The notes: generated by a model from the letters alone, not told the origin. 10,648 nt of DNA from Bacteroidota bacterium (GCA_023447335.1 JAEXOD010000025.1:1-10648), one strand, 5' to 3'. Shown: positions 1 through 6,485, counted from the first letter of the stretch. Numbers and translations: made by a program.

Positions 1-2
1 TT

Positions 3-197
3 AAATTTTCGTTTAATGTTAAAGGAAACGATTCCGAAAAGGATATAAAAGAAAACGATAAAAATGTTCGTAAACAGATGAATGCCCAAAACATATCAGG
101 CGATGTCTATATTTTCTATTCAAATTATAAAATTAATAAAGGGCTGAACGATAATTTGTTCTCAAAAGATAAGAAGGAAAAATCTAACACTAAGTAG
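3..197 (+). CDS. C-terminal fragment of an unrecognised protein (5' end outside window)
   Basis: The frame is open from the window edge to a TAG at 195-197 and gives the last 64 residues of a protein. The piece starts KFSFNVKGNDSEKD, has a central stretch GDVYIFYSNYKINKG of alternating hydrophobic and polar residues, and ends in a Lys/Asp/Asn-rich tail (SKDKKEKSNTK). The alternation suggests beta strands, which would fit a cell-surface or outer-membrane protein, but the fragment is too short to assign a family. Codon usage and composition match the neighbours. Its stop codon lies inside the 3' end of the convergent minus-strand gene, an 8-base tail-to-tail overlap. No start is visible, so it is read as a partial gene rather than a short ORF. 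Confidence 0.55.
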   Translation, partial: KFSFNVKGNDSEKDIKENDKNVRKQMNAQNISGDVYIFYSNYKINKGLNDNLFSKDKKEKSNTK

Positions 198-570
198 GTA
201 ACGGTATAATCTTAATGTTATTTTTAGCCTCCGGAACTGTTTTTTCAATTAGCAAGGCAGCTTCGTAAACAAATTTTGCCGGTATACCCAAATACAAAGT
301 AACTTTTACGTCTCGATTTTGAGAATTACGAGTTGCTAAAAAATTTAGTTTAGTTACGGTTTGAGGATCTTTGATATCGTTTTCATTTAGTACTAATCCG
401 ATTAAATATTTTTTCTTGAACTTACCGATGGCATCAACTGAATACCCGCCAATCGGTGTAGGTTCAGGCAAATATTTACCGTATTTACGGCTTAGGGTTA
501 AATAACCGTTTCTCCAAAAGTGGGTTATAAGCTCATCAACCCTTTCTCTCATTTCGTATTTGTGTGCCAT
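190..570 (-). CDS. 126-residue protein with degenerate PD-(D/E)XK-like N-terminus, third gene of lexA unit
   Basis: I do not recognise this gene by name. An N-terminal helix (MRERVDELITHFWRNGY, residues 7-23) is followed by LTLSRKYGKYLPEPT and then GGYSVDAIGKFKKKYLIGLVL (residues 41-61). This layout resembles the core of YraN-type restriction-endonuclease-like folds: a helix with 'NGY', then a strand with an invariant Asp (D46 here), then a hydrophobic strand. The usual E-x-K on that last strand is replaced by GLVLNEND, so an active nuclease is doubtful. The rest (KVTLYLGIPAKFVYEAALLIEK) looks like one more strand and helix. The ATG at 570 has a GAGGTG Shine-Dalgarno upstream. The gene starts 23 bases after the preceding small gene, so it is probably co-transcribed with lexA. 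The nuclease-fold idea is inference from pattern only. Confidence 0.7.
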   Translation of the reverse strand: MAHKYEMRERVDELITHFWRNGYLTLSRKYGKYLPEPTPIGGYSVDAIGKFKKKYLIGLVLNENDIKDPQTVTKLNFLATRNSQNRDVKVTLYLGIPAKFVYEAALLIEKTVPEAKNNIKIIPLPT

Positions 571-593
571 AATGCACCTCGCTTAATTTATAA

Positions 594-842
594 TTAAACT
601 GCGGGAAGTATCGGAATAAGAGGAGAAAAATGATAATCGTTAATTAATCTTATGTTTTTTAATAAATCAACTTCAAATGATTTAACACTGTTCGAATTGT
701 TTACACGACCGAATATTACATAATTGCCAAATCTGTTTTTTGCAATTAAATACGGATCAAATAAAATTCTACTATTGTTTACTTCAAACTCCATCCTGTT
801 TCTGCTATTGATTGCCTGTCTAATTATTTCGATGGTTCTCAT
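594..842 (-). CDS. small WYL-domain-like protein, second gene of lexA unit
   Basis: The predicted protein has 82 residues and no other domain. It reads IEIIRQAINSRNRMEFEV, then RILFDPYLIAKNRFGNYVIF, then VKSFEVDLLKNIRLI. This matches the WYL-domain pattern I know: an 'I..AI..r..l.f.Y' opening, an 'R.f.PYLl....g.wyl' core and an 'R.F.ldrI..l' ending. WYL domains in bacterial transcription factors sense nucleic acid or other ligands, often in DNA-damage or defence contexts. Here the domain stands alone without a helix-turn-helix. An ATG at 854, five bases after the lexA stop, is also in frame. I prefer the ATG at 842, because GAGG lies six bases upstream of it while the 854 start has no well-placed ribosome site. 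The link to WYL is moderate, from sequence pattern only. Confidence 0.65.
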   Translation of the reverse strand: MRTIEIIRQAINSRNRMEFEVNNSRILFDPYLIAKNRFGNYVIFGRVNNSNSVKSFEVDLLKNIRLINDYHFSPLIPILPAV

Positions 843-859
843 CTCGGGCCTCATCTTTT

Positions 860-1480
860 TTATTTATACCACCTTACAACGCCTATTACTTTACCTATTA
901 TCGAAAATTTATCGGAAAAGTTTATATTAATAGGCAAAAAATTATCATTTTCGGGAATTAAGTGCACTCCCATTGCGTTTTTTACATATCTTTTTAAAGT
1001 TGCTTCGTCATTTACAGTAGCAACAACAATCTCTCCGTTATTAACAGAGCTTTGTTGATTAACTATTACGTAATCACCTTCCATAATTCCTGCTTTAATC
1101 ATACTTTCGCCTTTTACGCGTAAAGCAAAACAATTTGAATTTGCTCTAATAAATGTTGTATCTACGGTTATCATGCTATCAATATTTTCTTCTGAAAGTA
1201 CCGGATAACCGGCTGCCACACGTCCAACAATCGGAATCTCAATAACATTATTAGGTACCTCATTAGTCGTTTGTTTTATCGAAATTGTTCTACTTGCATT
1301 TTTGCACATGTCTAAATACCCCTTTTTTTGTAAGGCGTCAACGTGTCTTTTCACTCCGTTTGTTGATGAGATGTTAAAATTCTTACAAATCTCGCGGTAA
1401 GTAGGCGGATAAGAATAGTTATCTACATATTCTTGGATAAATTCTAGTATTTCTAATTGTCTGTCTGTTAATTCTTTCAT
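860..1480 (-). CDS. lexA: LexA repressor (SOS regulator)
   Basis: This 206-residue protein has the usual LexA length and plan. Residues 1-65 form the winged-helix DNA-binding domain, starting LTDRQLEILEFIQEYVDNY and containing YPPTYREICKNFNISS. Residues 80-206 form the S24 autoprotease domain. The self-cleavage site is the Ala90-Gly91 bond in VGRVAAGYPVL. The nucleophile is Ser126 in VKGESMI, and the general-base Lys163 is in EATLKRY. Cleavage is stimulated by RecA filaments and relieves repression of DNA-repair genes. The gene has no Shine-Dalgarno and a predicted leader of only about 17 bases. Its promoter is overlapped by an inverted repeat, so it should be autoregulated. It leads a three-gene minus-strand unit with two small uncharacterised genes, and runs divergently from prs. 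Confidence 0.96.
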   Translation of the reverse strand: MKELTDRQLEILEFIQEYVDNYSYPPTYREICKNFNISSTNGVKRHVDALQKKGYLDMCKNASRTISIKQTTNEVPNNVIEIPIVGRVAAGYPVLSEENIDSMITVDTTFIRANSNCFALRVKGESMIKAGIMEGDYVIVNQQSSVNNGEIVVATVNDEATLKRYVKNAMGVHLIPENDNFLPININFSDKFSIIGKVIGVVRWYK

Positions 1481-1519
1481 AGTAGTGTAAATTTGTTTAC
1501 TACTAAAATAGTGAACAAA
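1481..1519 (-). promoter_or_regulatory. Candidate LexA operator ahead of lexA
   Basis: Arms TTTGTTTACTA (1492-1502) and TAGTGAACAAA (1509-1519) are inverted repeats matching at 10 of 11 positions across a 6-base spacer, and they cover the -10 box. A third, weaker half-site TAGTGTAAA (1483-1491) pairs with the central arm: AGTAGT at 1481-1486 mirrors ACTACT at 1499-1504. Autoregulatory LexA boxes normally sit in this place. The sequence does not match the E. coli or Bacillus consensus, which is expected because LexA boxes differ between phyla. Assignment rests on position and symmetry. Confidence 0.65.
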
Positions 1520-1533
1520 AGTGCACTTGTCAA
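1505..1533 (-). promoter_or_regulatory. Promoter of lexA unit
   Basis: On the minus strand, a perfect -35 box TTGACA (1533-1528) is followed by a 17-base spacer and a -10 box TATTTT (1510-1505). Transcription would start near 1498, giving a leader of about 17 bases without a Shine-Dalgarno. The -10 lies inside the inverted repeat proposed as the LexA operator, so bound repressor would block polymerase directly. Confidence 0.7.
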
Positions 1534-1602
1534 TAAAAAAAGTAAAATAAATTTAAAAAAATTAAAAAAAATGTATTATGAAAATTTAATATGGGGAATA
1601 AA

Positions 1603-1633
1603 TTGATAAAAAAAATCATTATTTATATATTTG
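1603..1633 (+). promoter_or_regulatory. Promoter of prs
   Basis: TTGATA (1603-1608), a 17-base spacer and TATATT (1626-1631) form a near-consensus -35/-10 pair. The same -10 extends to TATATTTG (1626-1633), an exact match to the Bacteroidota TAnnTTTG element. Transcription would begin about 20 bases before the prs ATG. No Shine-Dalgarno is visible in that short leader. The 125 or so bases separating this gene from lexA are otherwise A-runs with no other signal I can support. Confidence 0.6.
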
Positions 1634-1660
1634 TTTTTCTAAAACAAAATAATTTGCCAA

Positions 1661-2617
1661 ATGGAAACTCTACCAAGGATCTTTTCAGGTACAACTAGCA
1701 AAAAACTTACCGAAAAAATTGTAAACTACTTAAATATCGAACCCGGAGAAGTTGTTCTAAAACGATTTAGCGACGGAGAGATATGGGTTAAGTACAAAGA
1801 AAATATTAGGGGACGCGATGTCTTTATTGTGCAGTCCACTCAGCCCCCTGCCGAAAACATAATGGAGCTGCTTATAATGATTGATGCAGCAAAGCGTGCT
1901 TCGGCAAAAAGGGTGACGGCAGTAATTCCGTATTTTGGATATGCAAGGCAGGATAGAAAAGACCAACCAAGGGTAGCAATCACAGCAAAACTTTTAGCAA
2001 ACTTAATAACTGTAGCAGGTGCCGACAGAGTAATTACTATGGATTTGCATGCGGCTCAAATTCAGGGTTTTTTTGATATCCCTTTTGATCATATTTTTGC
2101 TTCTGCAATATTTACAAGCTTGTTTAGGGATAAGTATGATAACTTGGTTGTTGCAGCACCCGATTTAGGCGGAATTAAGGTGGCTCGTGCATATTCAAAG
2201 CGATTAAATTGTGGCTTGGTTGTTATAGATAAAAGAAGACCTGAGCCTAATGTAGCTGAAGTTATGAACGTGATCGGTGATGTTAAAGGGAAGAATGTAA
2301 TTTTGGTTGATGATATGATTGATACGGGCGGTACTTTTATTGCAACTATAAATGCATTGAAAGCTAGCGGAGCGAATGATATTTATGGTGCTGTTACGCA
2401 TCCCGTGTTTTCCGGCGGTGCAATAGAAAAAATTGCTGCAACTCCTATTAATCAATTATATGTAGCAGATACTGTAGAAATTCCCGAAGAAATGATGCAT
2501 CCTAAATTGGCAATAAGAAGCGTATCTAGTTTATTTGGGGAAGCAATTATGCGTTCACATAGGTTTGAATCAATTAGTTCGCTTTTTGAAAACGATAAAG
2601 ATAAATTAGAACAATAA
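1661..2617 (+). CDS. prs: Ribose-phosphate pyrophosphokinase (PRPP synthetase)
   Basis: The enzyme makes PRPP from ribose 5-phosphate and ATP, feeding purine, pyrimidine, NAD, His and Trp synthesis in the cytosol. At 318 residues it has the length of class I enzymes. It carries RFSDGE (35-40), FIVQST (55-60), the ATP-site segment YFGYARQDRK (91-100) and DLHAAQIQGFF with catalytic His130. VVAAPDLGGIKVARAYSKRL (163-182) is followed by the flexible-loop DKRRP with Lys191 and Arg193, then the PRPP-binding loop VDDMIDTGGT (216-225). All key residues are present. The ATG at 1661 lacks a Shine-Dalgarno but fits the family N-terminus. It is followed by rplY, with 137 bases between them. Confidence 0.98.
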   Translation: METLPRIFSGTTSKKLTEKIVNYLNIEPGEVVLKRFSDGEIWVKYKENIRGRDVFIVQSTQPPAENIMELLIMIDAAKRASAKRVTAVIPYFGYARQDRKDQPRVAITAKLLANLITVAGADRVITMDLHAAQIQGFFDIPFDHIFASAIFTSLFRDKYDNLVVAAPDLGGIKVARAYSKRLNCGLVVIDKRRPEPNVAEVMNVIGDVKGKNVILVDDMIDTGGTFIATINALKASGANDIYGAVTHPVFSGGAIEKIAATPINQLYVADTVEIPEEMMHPKLAIRSVSSLFGEAIMRSHRFESISSLFENDKDKLEQ

Positions 2618-2688
2618 AACTTTAAATTGAGCTTTTAAAAAAATAATAAATAAATTTAAATTAGATTTTTATTTTTAGAAAATTTTAT

Positions 2689-2696
2689 TATTTTTG
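2689..2696 (+). promoter_or_regulatory. Possible rplY promoter element (TAnnTTTG)
   Basis: TATTTTTG matches the Bacteroidota -7 element TAnnTTTG and lies about 58 bases before the rplY start, in the 137-base gap after prs. No convincing upstream -33 element and no GC-rich terminator hairpin for prs were seen in the gap, so rplY may also be reached by readthrough. In DNA this rich in T the match could be chance. Confidence 0.35.
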
Positions 2697-2754
2697 TAAG
2701 TTACAATGTTTTTAATTGTTTGTAAAGAATTAAAGAAATATATTTGGAGATACA

Positions 2755-3366
2755 ATGGCAGATTATAGTTTAGCTGCAAAAAAGAGAGTGAAAAGCACAA
2801 ACGGTGCCGTAAATCAAATGAGAAGAGACGGCGAAATTCCCGGTGTTTATTATGCAAAAGGCGTAGAAGCAGTTGCAATTTCGGTTAAAGAAAATACGTT
2901 TAAACCTTTAGTTTATACATCCGAAACACATATGGTTAATTTAACAATTGATTCAGAAGCTCCTGTTCGTTGCGTTGTTAAAGATGTTCAATTTCATCCG
3001 GTAACAGATAGAATTATACATTTCGATTTACAGGGTGTTAGTGCAGATGAACCAATAACTTTAGAAGTTCCTGTCGTTTTTACAGGTAAAGCTGTTGGTG
3101 TTATTGAAGGTGGTATTTTAACTCAAGTTTTACACAAATTAGAAGTTGAATGTTTACCTAAATATGTTCCTGAACATTTAGAAATCGAAGTTTCAAATTT
3201 ACACTTAGGTAATGCTATTCATGTTAGTGATTTGAAATTCGAAAATTTAACCCTATTAAATGCACCGGATGCAATTGTTGTTACCGTTACTGCTCCGCGT
3301 GGTGAAGAAGTTGCTTCCCAACCGGTTGAAACTGAAGTTATCGGTAAAGGAAAATCTGAAGAATAG
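2755..3366 (+). CDS. rplY: 50S ribosomal protein L25 (general stress protein Ctc/TL5 form)
   Basis: L25 binds 5S rRNA in the large subunit. The 203-residue product is the long two-domain form. Residues 1 to about 93 are the 5S-binding barrel, with the diagnostic VQFHPVTDRIIHFDL (78-92). Residues 97-181 are the TL5 C-terminal beta domain, with VGVIEGGILTQVLHKLEVE (114-132), LPKYVPEHLEIEV and LHLGNAIHVSDL. A short charged tail ends GKGKSEE. The ATG has GGAG eight bases upstream. It sits between prs and pth, a conserved grouping in many bacteria. Its TAG stop is in the same frame as the following pth start, five codons further on. Confidence 0.96.
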   Translation: MADYSLAAKKRVKSTNGAVNQMRRDGEIPGVYYAKGVEAVAISVKENTFKPLVYTSETHMVNLTIDSEAPVRCVVKDVQFHPVTDRIIHFDLQGVSADEPITLEVPVVFTGKAVGVIEGGILTQVLHKLEVECLPKYVPEHLEIEVSNLHLGNAIHVSDLKFENLTLLNAPDAIVVTVTAPRGEEVASQPVETEVIGKGKSEE

Positions 3367-3381
3367 GAATATTATTTAGTT

Positions 3382-3966
3382 TTGCGAATTCTTTTAGGAA
3401 TTGGAAATCCCGGCATTAAGTACAACGAAACTTGGCATAATGTCGGGTTTATTATTTTAGATAGGCTTGCAGAGCAACTTAGGCTAAAGTTTAAACCATC
3501 TAAACACGATTATTATTTTGCCGAAGGCTCATTCCAAAATAATGATTTTGTCCTCATTAAACCCACCACTTATGTAAACAATAGCGGTTTTGCCGCATCA
3601 CATGTTCTTGAAAAATATTCTGTAAATATTGAAGATTTGTTAGTTGTTTGCGATGACTTAAATATCCCCAAAGGAGAAATTAAACTTAAACAAAGCGGCG
3701 GTGACGGCGGTCACAATGGGCTTGCTTCAATTATTTATCATCTAAACTCAAACAAATTTCCGCGTCTTAGGTTCGGGATCGGAAATAATTTTGATAAAGG
3801 AGATATGGCTGATTATGTTTTAAGTAAAATTTCTTTAAAAGATTTTGAACTTATTGATAAAAATCTTAATTTATCTATTGTTCTTTTAACTGATTTCATT
3901 CTTGGCGGAATGAAAAATATGTTAAATAGTTTTAGTAAAAATAATAATAAATTAAAAAACGATTAA
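3382..3966 (+). CDS. pth: Peptidyl-tRNA hydrolase (TTG start)
   Basis: Pth cleaves the ester bond of peptidyl-tRNAs that drop off ribosomes, recycling tRNA. The 194-residue protein has the family residues: Asn9 in GIGNPG, catalytic His19 in TWHNVG, Asn66 in TTYVNNSG, Asp91 in CDDLNIPKG, and Asn112 in GGDGGHNGL. The family N-terminus (RILLGIGNPG) requires a start at the TTG at 3382, as no ATG or GTG is available nearby. An AGGA at 3365-3368 overlaps the rplY stop and is rather distant (13 bases) to act as ribosome site. Translation may depend on coupling to rplY, 15 bases upstream. The C-terminal tail is Asn/Lys rich (SKNNNKLKND). Confidence 0.95.
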   Translation: MRILLGIGNPGIKYNETWHNVGFIILDRLAEQLRLKFKPSKHDYYFAEGSFQNNDFVLIKPTTYVNNSGFAASHVLEKYSVNIEDLLVVCDDLNIPKGEIKLKQSGGDGGHNGLASIIYHLNSNKFPRLRFGIGNNFDKGDMADYVLSKISLKDFELIDKNLNLSIVLLTDFILGGMKNMLNSFSKNNNKLKND

Positions 3967-3987
3967 TAATCGATTACAGGAGCGTGC

Positions 3988-6054
3988 ATGGATTGGATTG
4001 TTTATACTATTCCTTTTATGGGTCTTATTGCTTTACTATATTCTTATGTTAAAAATGCTTGGATTAATAAGCAAGGTGTAGGTAATGCCCGAATGGAAGA
4101 GATTGCTGGTTATATTAGAGAAGGTGCTATTGCTTTTTTAAAGACCGAATATAAAACTATCGGTATTTTTGTTCTAGTTGTTGCTGTTATGTTAGGTGTT
4201 AGTAATCATTTTAATAGTGAGTCTTCCTCATTAATTGCATTATCGTTTTTAGTCGGTGCAATTTGTTCCGCACTTGCAGGTTATCTTGGTATGATTGCGG
4301 CTACAAAAGCAAACGTTAGAACTACTAACGCTGCTATAAAAGGATTAGGTCCAGCATTGCAAATTGCATTTACCGGCGGTTCTATAATGGGTATGAACGT
4401 TGTAGGATTAGGTATTTTAGGACTCAGTTCGTTATTTATTTTTTATAATAACATGGGATGGGATTTAGCAAGAATTATTAATGTTATATCAGGGTTTTCA
4501 TTGGGTGCTTCTTCCATTGCGTTATTTGCACGTGTAGGCGGTGGTATTTATACAAAAGCGGCAGACGTAGGTGCTGATTTGGCAGGTAAAGTTTACGAAG
4601 GAATTCCTGAAGATGATCCTCGCAACCCCGCAACTATTGCTGATAACGTTGGTGATAACGTTGGTGACGTTGCAGGTATGGGGGCAGACTTGTTTGAATC
4701 TTATGTAGGTGCAATTATAGGAACTATGGTTTTAGGAGCTGTTTTTGCAGGTAGTGAAGTTCCAGAGCTTGGTTTGGAAGCAGTATTGTTACCAATGGTT
4801 TTAGCAGGTGTGGGAATTTTAATTTCTGTTCTGGGTACATTTTTTGTAAAAGTTGAAGAGGGGGGTAGTCCTCAGAAAGCCCTTAACATTGGTGAGTTCG
4901 GTGCAACCGGATTAATGGTTGTTGCTTCTTATTTTATCATAAATAATATGCTACCAAGTACTTGGGTTTATCAAGGTTTTACTTATACACCTATGGGTGT
5001 TTTTTTGGCTACTGTTGTTGGATTGGTTTCCGGTACTTTAATCGGTTTAATTACTGAGTATTTTACAGGTACGGATTATAAACCTGTTAGGTCAATTGCA
5101 AGTCAATCAATTACAGGTGCTGCTACAAATATTATAGCCGGTTTAGGTATGGGAATGCTTTCAACTGCTTTACCTATTATTATTATTGCATTCGGAATTA
5201 TTTTTGCTTATCAGTTTGCAAACTTATACGGAATTGCAATTGCTGCTTTAGGTATGTTATCAGTTACCGGTATTCAGTTAGCTGTTGATGCTTACGGTCC
5301 TATCAGTGATAACGCAGGCGGTATTGCAGAAATGGCTGAATTACCAAAAGAAGTTCGCGAAAGAACCGATAAATTAGATGCTGTAGGAAACACAACCGCG
5401 GCAATTGGAAAAGGTTTTGCTATCGGTAGTGCTGCCTTAACTGCTTTAGCATTATTTACTGCTTATATGCAACAAGCAAGCATAACATCAATAGATATTT
5501 CTAAACCAATAATTATGGCAGGTCTATTTATAGGCGGAATGCTTCCTTTCTTGTTTTCAGCTTTAGCTATGGGGGCGGTAGGTCGTGCTGCCAAAGAAAT
5601 GATTGTGGAAGTTGGTCGTCAGTTTAAAGAAATTGTAGGTTTACGTGAAGGTAAAGCAAAAGCCGATTATGCAAAATGTATTGAGATTTCTACAAAAGCA
5701 GCTATTAGGGAAATGGTTTTACCCGGTTTAATGGCGGTTATTGTTCCGGTGGTTATTGGTTTTTATAATAAAGAGATGTTGGCAGGAACTTTAGCAGGTG
5801 TTACCGTTAGCGGTGTTTTATTGGCAATTTTCCAATCTAATAGCGGCGGTGCATGGGATAATGCTAAAAAATTAATAGAAGGCGGAATAGTTATTGACGG
5901 CTTTAAATACGGAAAAGGAAGTGAAGCTCATAAAGCAGCAGTTGTAGGCGATACGGTTGGTGATCCTTTTAAGGATACAAGCGGTCCTTCATTGAATATT
6001 TTGATAAAATTAATGTCGGTTGTTTCTTTGGTTATTGCTCCGCTTATTAAATAG
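3988..6054 (+). CDS. hppA: Membrane-bound ion-pumping pyrophosphatase, K+-dependent type
   Basis: This integral-membrane enzyme hydrolyses cytosolic pyrophosphate and exports H+ or Na+. The 688 residues and repeated hydrophobic helices fit the 16-helix family. Substrate-site motifs are GGGIYTKAADVGADL (184-198), PEDDPRNPATIADNVGDN (207-224), GDVAGMGADLFES (226-238), DAYGPISDNAGGIAEM (434-449) and VVGDTVGDPFKDTSGPSLN (652-670). In GNTTAAIGKGFAIGS (467-481) the residues Ala471 and Gly474 are those of K+-dependent enzymes; K+-independent ones have Lys and Thr. Glu237 is at the position of the ion-gate Glu of Na+-PPases and K+-dependent H+-PPases, so pumped-ion identity cannot be decided. GDVAG replaces the GDCAG of plant enzymes. 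AGGAG precedes the ATG. It starts 21 bases after pth and ends before a strong terminator. Confidence 0.97.
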   Translation: MDWIVYTIPFMGLIALLYSYVKNAWINKQGVGNARMEEIAGYIREGAIAFLKTEYKTIGIFVLVVAVMLGVSNHFNSESSSLIALSFLVGAICSALAGYLGMIAATKANVRTTNAAIKGLGPALQIAFTGGSIMGMNVVGLGILGLSSLFIFYNNMGWDLARIINVISGFSLGASSIALFARVGGGIYTKAADVGADLAGKVYEGIPEDDPRNPATIADNVGDNVGDVAGMGADLFESYVGAIIGTMVLGAVFAGSEVPELGLEAVLLPMVLAGVGILISVLGTFFVKVEEGGSPQKALNIGEFGATGLMVVASYFIINNMLPSTWVYQGFTYTPMGVFLATVVGLVSGTLIGLITEYFTGTDYKPVRSIASQSITGAATNIIAGLGMGMLSTALPIIIIAFGIIFAYQFANLYGIAIAALGMLSVTGIQLAVDAYGPISDNAGGIAEMAELPKEVRERTDKLDAVGNTTAAIGKGFAIGSAALTALALFTAYMQQASITSIDISKPIIMAGLFIGGMLPFLFSALAMGAVGRAAKEMIVEVGRQFKEIVGLREGKAKADYAKCIEISTKAAIREMVLPGLMAVIVPVVIGFYNKEMLAGTLAGVTVSGVLLAIFQSNSGGAWDNAKKLIEGGIVIDGFKYGKGSEAHKAAVVGDTVGDPFKDTSGPSLNILIKLMSVVSLVIAPLIK

Positions 6055-6064
6055 TGGAAAATAT

Positions 6065-6141
6065 GTAACGCGTACCAAGTAACGTGTAACAAGTGATGAA
6101 GTAATAAAGTGAAAAAGTGATAAAGTAAAAAAGTGATAAAG
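6065..6141 (+). repeat. GTG-octamer array, copy 0 (after hppA)
   Basis: Two 14-base units beginning GTAACG (6065-6078, 6079-6092) lead into six 8-base units starting GTG or GTA. These are GTGATGAA (6093), GTAATAAA (6101), GTGAAAAA (6109), GTGATAAA (6117), GTAAAAAA (6125) and GTGATAAA (6133), followed by GTGCC at 6141. The period is exactly eight. The final GTGATAAA-GTG and the hairpin that follows recur in three further copies between 7436 and 8099. Frames read through the array are open only because the repeat lacks stops. Confidence 0.75.
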
Positions 6142-6172
6142 TGCCTGCCCTAAAAGGGTGGGCATTTTTTTT
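6142..6172 (+). terminator. Intrinsic terminator after hppA
   Basis: A ten-pair stem joins 6142-6151 (TGCCTGCCCT) to 6155-6164 (AGGGTGGGCA), including two adjacent G-U pairs, around a 3-base AAA loop. Eight T residues (6165-6172) follow. This is a textbook Rho-independent terminator for the hppA transcript, 87 bases beyond its stop codon. The stem occupies the place taken by the C/G hairpin in the other copies of the octamer repeat. Confidence 0.9.
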
Positions 6173-6188
6173 ATGGGGACTATATAAT

Positions 6189-6485
6189 ATGCAATATACA
6201 AAGGATGAGTACTTAAAAAATCAAGCAAGACTATTTGCAAATCAAAAAGATATTTATTTAGGTTACAATTCATTTAAGATATTGAAAAAGAATAAACAAG
6301 ATAATGTTTACGGTTTAAGTATGAGGCAGTATTACCAATCAACAACATATGCTGATGAGGGATATTTGTTTTTACTTGTTGATTTTAATAAAGAGAAACC
6401 TCAGATATATATTAGAAGCTGGCAACCACAGGAATGGAGCGAACCCGCCTTAATTAAGCTTTCAAATTTTAATTTAAATCAATAA
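6189..6485 (+). CDS. 98-residue protein of unknown function
   Basis: I do not recognise the family with certainty. The protein is soluble, with no signal peptide or membrane segment. It opens with a charged amphipathic helix (YTKDEYLKNQARLFANQKD), then strand-like DIYLGYNSFKIL and YGLSMRQYYQSTTYADEGYLFLLVDF, and then PQIYIRSWQPQEW. The pattern 'YG..mrQ.Y.S..Y.d.GYlfLl.D....P.I.vRsWqP' reminds me of a small alpha+beta (possibly NTF2-like) domain in Bacteroidota surface proteins, but I cannot confirm that. In-frame GTG and ATG codons further upstream (6141 and 6174) lie in the hppA terminator region and are unlikely starts. The ATG at 6189 is preferred, although it has only a weak GGGGA ten bases ahead. 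No promoter was convincing. Confidence 0.65.
   Translation: MQYTKDEYLKNQARLFANQKDIYLGYNSFKILKKNKQDNVYGLSMRQYYQSTTYADEGYLFLLVDFNKEKPQIYIRSWQPQEWSEPALIKLSNFNLNQ

Noticed and set aside
724..930. Open frame of 68 codons on the plus strand
   Set aside because: It lies antisense across the WYL-like gene and the end of lexA, and its hydrophobic look comes from the complementary A-rich codons.
1757..2455. Minus-strand frames inside prs
   Set aside because: Shadows of a fully conserved PRPP synthetase gene.
2618..2690. Terminator after prs
   Set aside because: Only A/T-rich weak inverted repeats (TTTAAA/TTTTAAA) without a GC stem; not reliable.
6141..6188. Upstream starts (GTG 6141, ATG 6174) for the 98-residue protein
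   Set aside because: The GTG is inside the hppA terminator region and the ATG directly follows its T-run; the added residues look like translated repeat.
6010..6273. Minus-strand open frame of 87 codons
   Set aside because: It overlaps hppA, the terminator and the next gene. Its Phe/His/Leu/Thr-rich middle is just the complement of the GTG octamer array.
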